Shown: piece after piece, positions 1 through 5,440 of the stretch
Layout of the letters: each line of letters opens with the position of its first letter
Position numbering within the stretch: position 1 is the stretch's first letter
Source of the DNA: an uncultured bacterium
GTDB lineage: Bacteria; Bacillota; Clostridia; Lachnospirales; Lachnospiraceae
Length of the DNA stretch: 8,916 nt
Assembly: GCA_946543095.1 (NCBI GenBank)
Contig: CAMNLO010000050.1
Location: 1-8,916, forward strand
Reading direction: 5' to 3'
The notes under the pieces: model-generated
The model's database searches: none
What the model was told of the DNA's origin: nothing
What the model saw: the letters and a program-made list of their open reading frames with translations, nothing else
Translations under genes and position numbers: made by a program

Positions 1-39
1 TTTTCAGATTATGTCTAATGATTATGTAAAGCAAAATAA

Positions 40-60
40 TTCGCATGAAATTGGTACCCA
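40..60 (-). repeat. Inverted iteron copy at the replication origin
   Basis: Read on the minus strand this segment gives GGTACC, six bases, then ATGCGAA. That is the same core and the same internal spacing as the three direct iterons downstream (GTACC, six bases, ATGCGA). It differs in the two bases before GTACC (GG instead of AA) and in the base before ATGCGA (C instead of T). In iteron plasmids, oppositely oriented copies often take part in autoregulation or Rep dimer binding; that role here is inference. Confidence 0.6.
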
Positions 61-83
61 AAAGACGGTCTCACTTCCTCAAT

Positions 84-165
84 AAGTACCGGAAATATGC
101 GAAAAGGGGTTTTCAAGTACCGCTTTTATGCGATAAAATAAGGCAGAAGTACCCTTTTTATGCGA
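84..165 (+). repeat. Three direct iterons (putative plasmid origin)
   Basis: Three copies of AAGTACC, five variable bases, then TATGCGA lie at 84-102, 115-133 and 147-165. The periods are 31 and 32 bp, so all copies lie on nearly the same helical face at three turns. Both blocks are identical in all three copies while the five-base gap varies, which points to a conserved protein-binding site. The array sits directly upstream of the promoter and start of a Rep_3-family initiator, the classic place for the sites where Rep binds to open the origin. The surroundings are AT-rich (17 of the first 60 bases are G or C). No perfect DnaA box was seen. Confidence 0.8.
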
Positions 166-183
166 AGAATTGGGGTTTCTCTA

Positions 184-213
184 TTGCCTTGTATACCAGA
201 TATTGTTTAGAAT
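184..213 (+). promoter_or_regulatory. Putative sigma-A promoter of rep, apparently leaderless
   Basis: TTGCCT (184-189), an 18-bp spacer and TAGAAT (208-213) resemble the consensus TTGACA/TATAAT. Only seven bases separate the -10 box from the ATG at 221, so the predicted transcription start is at or within a base or two of the initiation codon. No Shine-Dalgarno sequence lies upstream of that ATG. The iterons end 18 bp before the -35 box, so Rep bound there could repress its own gene. Confidence 0.5.
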
Positions 214-220
214 ACCTTCT

Positions 221-1102
221 ATGGATAATTACGAACTGGAAGAGACGAATAAAAACAGGTCTTATATCGTTGCAAAATCCAATGATCTGATCCGCCGCTC
301 AAGGGCCGGACTCACCCTGGGAGCGCAGAGAGTGCTGAATTTCAGCATCTCAAAGATCCGCCCGGATGTCACGGAAATGCCGTCTATTACCTTTTCCATT
401 CAGGAATTCTTAAGGACCTTCGGCTTAAACGACACCTCCGGCGAGAATTATAAGCACGTAAAGGCCTGGTGCCAGCAGCTGCGTGACAAATCCTGGTATT
501 ACAAGCCCAATGAAAACGAAGAAGTGACCATGTCCTGGATCACGAAGGTCCACTTCAAGAGGAAACAGGGGATGGTGACACTGGATTTTGACCCGGATAT
601 GGCGCCCTTTCTTTTGGAGCTGCAAAAAACCGGGAACTTCACCCAGTATGAGCTGAGCATCACCATCTATTTCAAATACAGCACCACCGGGATCCTCTAC
701 GACTACCTGCGTTCCTTTGCCTTCAGCTATTCCAATAAAATGCAGCGGGAATTTGAGGTGGTGGAATCCCTGGAGCATCTGAAATATATGTATGATGCCC
801 AGGATATGGAAACCAAGCGCTTCATGGCCAGATATATCAATAAGGCAGTGGAGGATTTGAACCGTGCCAGCGATTTTTCCGTGGAGGTCTCCACCATCAA
901 AAAGGGCAGGGTGATCACGGATCTGAAATTTAAACTGCGTCTCATCGATGCGGTGGAGCTTATGAAGCGAAAGAGCCGCTGCAAGGCGGAGGAACAGGGA
1001 ATCGATACAAAAAATGAGATACCCGGGCAGCTGAATTTCTTCACTCCCGTAGGGGAGGTGGAGAGTATGCCGCTGCCGGATTATCTGGAACAAGGAGATT
1101 AG
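221..1102 (+). CDS. repB: RepB/Rep_3-family replication initiation protein
   Basis: This is a 293-residue initiator of the Rep_3 superfamily, which binds iterons through two winged-helix domains and starts plasmid replication in the cytoplasm. The N terminus carries the family signature around residues 14-43 (a SYIVAKSNDLI segment, then LTLGAQRVLNFSISK). Residues about 10-130 would form the first winged helix. Residues about 145-245, including KYSTTGILYDYL (153-164) and a segment ending in IKKGRVITDLKFKL (226-239), would form the DNA-binding second one. I chose ATG 221 because family homology begins close after it and a good -10 box lies seven bases upstream. A TTG at 170 would add 17 residues that do not look like the family. 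The gene lies just after an iteron array, which supports the assignment. A Rep_3 protein can also be carried on a chromosome or an integrated element. Confidence 0.85.
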   Translation: MDNYELEETNKNRSYIVAKSNDLIRRSRAGLTLGAQRVLNFSISKIRPDVTEMPSITFSIQEFLRTFGLNDTSGENYKHVKAWCQQLRDKSWYYKPNENEEVTMSWITKVHFKRKQGMVTLDFDPDMAPFLLELQKTGNFTQYELSITIYFKYSTTGILYDYLRSFAFSYSNKMQREFEVVESLEHLKYMYDAQDMETKRFMARYINKAVEDLNRASDFSVEVSTIKKGRVITDLKFKLRLIDAVELMKRKSRCKAEEQGIDTKNEIPGQLNFFTPVGEVESMPLPDYLEQGD

Positions 1103-1110
1103 TGGGAAGG

Positions 1111-1581
1111 ATGAACATGGACAACTATCGTATCGTACCGGAACTGAACGAAGAGGAGAGGGACCTGGGAGTCATGGATGTGAGCCTGTATGACGAAGCA
1201 GGCACCCTTCTCGGAAAGATCCACTTAACGGACAAGAGCGCCATCAGGGATCTGGATGCGGGCAGGGATCCGGAATTTAACCCCTACGCGAATTTCGTGG
1301 GATGTGAGACCCAGGCTGAGGACAAGGATCAGGTGAAGGAGATCCTGGAGCATATCTTTGAATATCTTGCGCAAAAGGGTGTGAAGGAGGTCAGCTACAA
1401 CGCCACCAACAAGACCAAAGAACCCTTTTTAAAGAATATCGGGTTTGAGCTGAAGGAAGAAAACACGGATGGCTTCTATCCGATCCTGATCTATAGAAGA
1501 GCCCTCTCAGACGACGCAGGGGCAGGGTTTTTGAGCCAGGCGAAGCAGCACGGCGCGGACAGCACCTGGGGGAATTTCTGA
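1111..1581 (+). CDS. GNAT-like hypothetical protein
   Basis: The protein has about 156 residues, with an acidic N-terminal half. Residues 73-113 resemble the C-terminal half of a GNAT acetyltransferase: a long helix (VKEILEHIFEYLAQKG), a strand (VKEVSYNATN), then EPFLKNIGFEL, which matches the fYeklGFe motif of that fold. The acetyl-CoA pyrophosphate loop (Q/R-x-x-G-x-G/A) expected before the long helix is replaced by an acidic stretch, so catalysis is doubtful. The start is uncertain. A GTG at 1102 overlaps the rep stop with AAGGAG four bases upstream. ATG 1111 lies 13 bases after AAGGAG. ATG 1117 has GGAAGG six bases upstream. The gene abuts rep and shares one base with the next gene, so the three are probably co-translated. 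Its function is unknown. Confidence 0.7.
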   Translation: MNMDNYRIVPELNEEERDLGVMDVSLYDEAGTLLGKIHLTDKSAIRDLDAGRDPEFNPYANFVGCETQAEDKDQVKEILEHIFEYLAQKGVKEVSYNATNKTKEPFLKNIGFELKEENTDGFYPILIYRRALSDDAGAGFLSQAKQHGADSTWGNF

Positions 1582-2249
1582 TGCTGGTGTACATCATCCG
1601 GCACGGAGAAACGAACTTAAACGTGCAGGGCAGACTCCAGGGCCGCTATGACGAGCCTCTGAATAAAAACGGCATCGCCCTTGGGAAGGAAACCGGGGAA
1701 GCCTTAAAGGGGATCCCCTTTGATTATCTGTTCACCAGCCCCTTAAAAAGGGCAAAGCGCACCGGGGAGCTTTGCATCGCTCCCTCCGCAAAGCTGTTCC
1801 ATAAGCGGCCGAAAAAGATCCTGATGGACGGTCTGATGGAAATGAGCTTCGGGGAATGGGAGGGACTTGGCAGCCGCTCAAGGAATTATGAGATCCCGGT
1901 TCCCTTTGAAGAATTCAACCGCTTTTTCACGGATCCCTTTGCCTTCAGACCCCATGGTGGGGAAACGATCCGGGAGATGATCGAGAGAACGGACGCGGCG
2001 CTCCAGAGCATCCTTACGGATCCGAAGCTGCAGGATAAGATCATCATGGTCTCCACCCATGGCTGCGCCCTGAGGGGAATGTTAAACCGCTTTTACGAAG
2101 ACAGGCATGATTTCTGGCAGGGAGTGACTCCTTATAACTGTTCCATCAATGTGATCCGGGTGGAAAAGGGAAAGCAGGAGCTGATCGCCAGGGATCTGGT
2201 GCTGTATGACAGATCACGGATCGTGGATCACTACAAGTTGGACGGCTAG
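1581..2249 (+). CDS. Histidine phosphatase family protein (phosphoglycerate mutase-like)
   Basis: This 222-residue protein belongs to the histidine phosphatase superfamily, in which an active-site histidine is transiently phosphorylated. The catalytic RHGET motif is at residues 7-11, with H8 as nucleophile. The conserved arginine lies in SPLKRAKRT (R57), the acidic proton donor region is MEMSFGEWEG (E87), and the second histidine is in STHGCALRG (H160). All key residues are present, so it should be active. The length suits cytoplasmic phosphatases such as fructose-2,6-bisphosphatase-like or alpha-ribazole phosphatase-like enzymes, but the substrate cannot be read from the sequence. The ATG shares one base with the preceding stop (TGATG), which indicates translational coupling. 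A sugar-kinase-like gene follows 95 bp later, so a sugar-phosphate substrate is plausible. Confidence 0.88.
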   Translation: MLVYIIRHGETNLNVQGRLQGRYDEPLNKNGIALGKETGEALKGIPFDYLFTSPLKRAKRTGELCIAPSAKLFHKRPKKILMDGLMEMSFGEWEGLGSRSRNYEIPVPFEEFNRFFTDPFAFRPHGGETIREMIERTDAALQSILTDPKLQDKIIMVSTHGCALRGMLNRFYEDRHDFWQGVTPYNCSINVIRVEKGKQELIARDLVLYDRSRIVDHYKLDG

Positions 2250-2344
2250 TATAAGACGGGGAAGGGCTGCAACGCAGCAGAAAAGTTTCACAAACAACAA
2301 AGTCGATTTACCTGGTGACAGGCGCACCGGATCGGGGGTATTGT

Positions 2345-3601
2345 ATGCTTCAGCTGACAAAAGAAAACATTACCGCATACCTGAAGGAAAGAATGCCCTC
2401 CATGGATTTTTCCAGACCGCTGGATATCTACATGGTGGGGGAGGGCTCCTTAGAGGAGGACGGAGACGGCTTCATCAATTTTATCTATAAGGTCAGCGAC
2501 GGGAAAACAAAGCTGATCTTAAAGCAGGGAGATGTCCACGGAAGGGTCGGCAAAACACAGGAATTCGATCTGCCCTTAAACAGGGGAAAGCTGGAATATG
2601 ACAGCATGAAGATCCGGGGGGCCATCGTTCCCCAGTATGTGCCGAAGCTGTATTTCTATGATGATGAGAACTGCGTCATGGCGGTGGAGGATGTGTCCAG
2701 GCTGAAGATCATGCGTTTCCAGCTGAACAAAAACATCATCTATCCGGGCTTTGCCACAAAGATCGCGGAATTCATGGCAAAGACCCATTTTTATACCTCG
2801 GAATACTATTTAAGCACCAAGATGTTCCGGGATCTGACGGTCCATTTCATGAACCACAAAATGCGGAATGTGATGGACGATATCCTGTTTATCTCCACGG
2901 CGGACCAGGAGCAGGATTTCGGCGTCATCATCGAGCCGGAATTCGTTCCCTTCGTGAAAAAGCTGGTGCTGGATCCCCAGGTGGTGGAGGCCAGATACGA
3001 GCTGAAGCGCAAATATATCACCAACGGCGAGACCTTTGTCCACGCGGATCTCCACACCTCCAACATCATGCTGGACGAGAAGGAGATGAAGGTCATCGAT
3101 ATGGAATACACCTTCTGCGGCCCCTTCGCATCAGACCTGGGGTATCTGGAGAGCAATTTCCTTTCCCAGTATATCTGTGCCACCTACAGATCCTTCGAGA
3201 GCGAAGAAAAAAGAGCGGAATTCAAGCAGTGGTGCCTGATCACCATGCGGGATATCTTTGAGGAATACTGCAGGATCTTCTTTGAGTGCTTCGAAAAGGA
3301 CGCAAAGAAGCAGTACAGAGGCGTGCCCGGCTTAAAGGAAAGCATCAAAAAGCAGCTCTTGTCGGATGTGATCGGTTTTACTGCCACCGCCAGCTTCAAC
3401 AGGGCCTGCGGCTTTTCCACGCTGATCGAATACAATGAGCTGGGGAAGGGAAGAGAGCGGATGGAGGCCCTTTGCTCCACCATGATCTTCGACAGGACCT
3501 CCCTGTTGAGAAGAGACACCTACCGCTCCGCCCAGGAATGGGTGGATGAGCTAGCCAGCATTGAGGATCTGTTCAGGACCTTCCGGGCTGCCGAATTCTG
3601 A
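2345..3601 (+). CDS. mtnK: S-methyl-5-thioribose kinase-like phosphotransferase
   Basis: This 418-residue protein has the aminoglycoside-phosphotransferase/choline-kinase fold and looks closest to S-methyl-5-thioribose kinase, which makes S-methyl-5-thioribose 1-phosphate in methionine salvage. A nucleotide-binding lysine lies in LILKQ (K60). An MtnK-like block runs from VPQYVPKLYFYD (95-106) through AVEDVSRLKIMR (113-124) to FMAKTHFYTSEYY (143-155). The catalytic loop is HADLHTSN (233-240, D235). The metal-binding motif is DME (252-254), matching the D-x-E that MtnK uses in place of DFG, followed by FCGPFASDLG. Classical MtnK has HGDLHTGS, so the A and SN changes leave room for another sugar substrate. 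I chose ATG 2345 because GGGGG (2334-2338) lies six bases upstream; a GTG at 2315 is less likely. No other methionine-salvage gene is visible in the window. Confidence 0.75.
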   Translation: MLQLTKENITAYLKERMPSMDFSRPLDIYMVGEGSLEEDGDGFINFIYKVSDGKTKLILKQGDVHGRVGKTQEFDLPLNRGKLEYDSMKIRGAIVPQYVPKLYFYDDENCVMAVEDVSRLKIMRFQLNKNIIYPGFATKIAEFMAKTHFYTSEYYLSTKMFRDLTVHFMNHKMRNVMDDILFISTADQEQDFGVIIEPEFVPFVKKLVLDPQVVEARYELKRKYITNGETFVHADLHTSNIMLDEKEMKVIDMEYTFCGPFASDLGYLESNFLSQYICATYRSFESEEKRAEFKQWCLITMRDIFEEYCRIFFECFEKDAKKQYRGVPGLKESIKKQLLSDVIGFTATASFNRACGFSTLIEYNELGKGRERMEALCSTMIFDRTSLLRRDTYRSAQEWVDELASIEDLFRTFRAAEF

Positions 3602-3609
3602 GAAAACAA

Positions 3610-3966
3610 ATGTTCAGACACAAGGGGATCGCGCAAAAGTTAATTATTGCAGTCATCGCCGTTGCGGTGTTCTGTGTACTTTTCCTGGATGATATCGTCA
3701 TTTTGGGGACAGTGATCCATGGACAGGGCGGCGGCAGGTTTGTCCCTGTGTTTTTGATCTGCATACTGATCTATATCATCCTGTTTCTGGCGCTGCCTGC
3801 CCTTGTGAACATCGCAGCTGGCGTGTGGATGTTAGTCCGTGCCTCAAAGGAGGAAGACCCCAAAAGTTTTCGTGTCTTCGGCGCCATAACGGTATTCCAT
3901 GTCCTGACGTTCATCATCCTTCTTCTGATCAGCGTCTTTTTGTTTTCTTTGCTGTCTGCCCGCTGA
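3610..3966 (+). CDS. Small multi-pass membrane protein, function unknown
   Basis: The protein has 118 residues and is strongly hydrophobic, with likely membrane segments at about 11-33, 45-66 (perhaps continuing to 76) and 93-115. A short basic N terminus (MFRHKGIAQK) and a charged loop (RASKEEDPKSFR, 77-88) separate the hydrophobic parts. I recognise no family. The gene starts eight bases after the kinase stop with only a weak purine-rich site upstream (GAGAAAA), so it is probably translated from the same transcript. It converges on the broken regulator gene on the other strand. Confidence 0.65.
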   Translation: MFRHKGIAQKLIIAVIAVAVFCVLFLDDIVILGTVIHGQGGGRFVPVFLICILIYIILFLALPALVNIAAGVWMLVRASKEEDPKSFRVFGAITVFHVLTFIILLLISVFLFSLLSAR

Positions 3967-3985
3967 GGCTCTGTCCGGGATCCTT

Positions 3986-4002
3986 CGCTGATCAGTACAG
4001 CG
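3986..4002 (+). terminator. Weak hairpin between convergent genes
   Basis: CGCTG and CAGCG flank a seven-base loop just after the small membrane protein gene. The downstream sequence has only a short interrupted T run (GCTGTTTG), so it is a poor intrinsic terminator. It is the only stem seen in the 71-bp gap between the two convergent genes. Confidence 0.25.
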
Positions 4003-4037
4003 GCTGTTTGATCAGAGACGGAAAATGTCCGGAAAAG

Positions 4038-5269
4038 CTATCGGGGCTGTTCCCGTAAGGCCTCCAGATACCGCCCGAGAACTTCGATGCTTTCCTCCCT
4101 GCCAGTTCTCCCGAAGGTGTGGCGGAAGAGATACTCGTAGAAGGAAGCGGTCATGCCGGGCTCCTGCACATAGAAGGAAGTGTAGGGGGCGGAGGCGCGG
4201 CAGAGGAAAGCGCCGGAGGACTCCTGCGCCACCAGGATGATATTATCAGGAACCTGTCCGGAGAAGCGGATCAGGAAATGGGGGTCTTTCTTAAGCCGTT
4301 TCTGTACATGTTCAAAAAACAGAACAGTCTCCCCGGGGGACAGCTGCTGTTCCATGAGTTTTCCATCCGCTGGGAAAATGAGCCGCGATCAGTCTGTTCT
4401 CAGGCTTTGTATCTCCGGCAGATGGATCAGTTCGATGAATTCCCGTTCCGCAGTGTCCTTGGGATCCGGCAGATAGGGAACGCAGGATGCGATGTAAACA
4501 GTCTCCTGCCTGTCATTCATGGGAGGAAGGGGAATCCCCCCCTGTTCCCGGCCCCGGGAGACCGTCATCAGGGGTCTGCAGAGCCGGAACAGGTTTACGA
4601 ATTCCTGTTCCAGGGCGTTTACGGTGTCGGGTTCTCTGATCAGGAGATTCAGCATCCCCTCCGTGTCATGCCCCACGGAATCGGAGATCAGGGCCATGCG
4701 GCCGGGGGCCACAAACAGGAACGGCGGTAGAGCCAGCTCATGTCCTCGTCGGAATGGAGCAGGAAGGTCACGGGAGTCTTCAGAGAGAGCAGCTCCGTCA
4801 GGAACAGTTCCACGGCTTTTCGCTTTCCCGCGTTGCCGTAAAAGCATTCCGCGCCGGACTTTTGCAGCAGGTCGCTTCTTAATGCATTCCCGTTTTCCGC
4901 CATCGGGGGCAGCACCGGAGCAGGCTGCAGATTGGAGAGATCCTTGATAAAACGTCCCACGGAGTCGGATTCCGAAAGCGTGTCGGAAAGAAGGAAGGAG
5001 ACGATGAGTTTTGTCAGGGCTCCTTTGTCTTCCGGCAGCGGCCTGCCGCCGCAGAGCAGATCCTGGGCCGCCTTTTTCTGGTAGCCTTCCTTCAGGTTTC
5101 TCGCAAAATACGCTGCCGCCGGCTCAATGATGGGCTGATGTTTGGGGATCCCGCGTTTGCCGCTCCGGATCCTGCCGATGTAGGAAGCGTCAAAGCTGAC
5201 GGCCCGTCCCAGCTCGGAGTTTTTTGTATTGGTCAGATTCATTAAGAGATCCAGTTTTTCCGCGATCAT
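4038..5269 (-). pseudogene. Broken XRE-type helix-turn-helix regulator (frameshift plus in-frame stop)
   Basis: Three minus-strand reading pieces join into one protein of about 410 residues. The first runs from ATG 5269 to a stop at 4688-4690. Its N terminus is an XRE-like helix-turn-helix, NSELGRAVSFDASYIGRIRS (residues 17-36). After DEDMSWLYRR the sense frame moves by one base between about 4715 and 4730 and continues FLFVAPGRMALISDS, as if one base were lost. That frame meets TGA at 4389-4391, and beyond it the same frame continues with SRLIFPADGKL, then protein-like sequence to a TAG at 4038-4040. Two independent lesions argue for a real pseudogene over a sequencing error. The N-terminal piece alone (193 residues) could still be made and bind DNA. 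The regulator's target is unknown; the divergent envelope operon is the natural candidate. Confidence 0.7.
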
Positions 5270-5275
5270 AGCTGT

Positions 5276-5303
5276 ATTGTAACATATCGTTATCTGAAAG
5301 CAA
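5276..5303 (-). promoter_or_regulatory. Putative extended -10 promoter of the XRE gene, leaderless
   Basis: On the minus strand, TTGCTT (5298-5303), a 16-bp spacer and TACAAT (5276-5281) form a sigma-A-type promoter. TGT immediately precedes the -10 box (5282-5284), giving an extended -10. Six bases separate TACAAT from the ATG at 5269, so the expected transcription start is the A of the initiation codon or very near it. No Shine-Dalgarno sequence is present. Confidence 0.5.
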
Positions 5304-5321
5304 GCATTCCGGCAGTTATCG

Positions 5322-5335
5322 TGCCAGTTTTGGCA
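5322..5335. repeat. Inverted repeat overlapping a -35 box (possible operator)
   Basis: TGCCA-GTTT-TGGCA is a perfect five-base inverted repeat in the gap between the divergent XRE and envelope genes. Its right arm overlaps the TTGGCA -35 box proposed for the plus-strand operon. A DNA-binding site is possible; the arms are short and chance cannot be ruled out. Confidence 0.3.
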
Positions 5336-5358
5336 AGGACAAAAAGGTTTTTCATATT
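5330..5358 (+). promoter_or_regulatory. Candidate promoter of the envelope operon
   Basis: TTGGCA (5330-5335), a 17-bp spacer and CATATT (5353-5358) match the sigma-A consensus at five and four positions. The predicted leader to the ATG at 5441 would be about 75 bases. A second -10-like box, TACAAT (5380-5385), lacks a good -35 element. Confidence 0.35.
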
Positions 5359-5428
5359 CCCCCTTTGCAGCAAAAAACATACAATAAAAGCTGAATGACC
5401 ACACTCATTTTTGTGCAGTTTTGACTAT

Positions 5429-5434
5429 GGGAGG
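5429..5434 (+). promoter_or_regulatory. Ribosome binding site deciding the start at 5441
   Basis: GGGAGG lies six bases before ATG 5441. This favours that ATG over an upstream in-frame start that would add ten residues. Confidence 0.75.
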
Positions 5435-5440
5435 TTCATC

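Noticed and set aside
45..290. Open reading frame of 81 codons across the iterons
   Set aside because: It runs through the repeat array and the rep promoter, overlaps the start of rep in another frame, and its product is a basic translation of repeats with no recognisable family.
2266..2278. Hairpin GCTGC-AAC-GCAGC after the phosphatase gene
   Set aside because: The stem has five base pairs and no T run follows, so it is not a convincing terminator. It may still be a minor mRNA structure.
2250..2344. Possible promoter or riboswitch before the kinase gene
   Set aside because: No -35/-10 pair with normal spacing was found, and the 95 bases are too short and unstructured to recognise a SAM-type riboswitch.
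4119..4730. Plus-strand reading frame of about 200 codons opposite the broken XRE gene
   Set aside because: The minus-strand pieces give coherent protein sequence that continues an XRE regulator. The plus-strand translation looks like a reverse-strand shadow and has no ribosome binding site.
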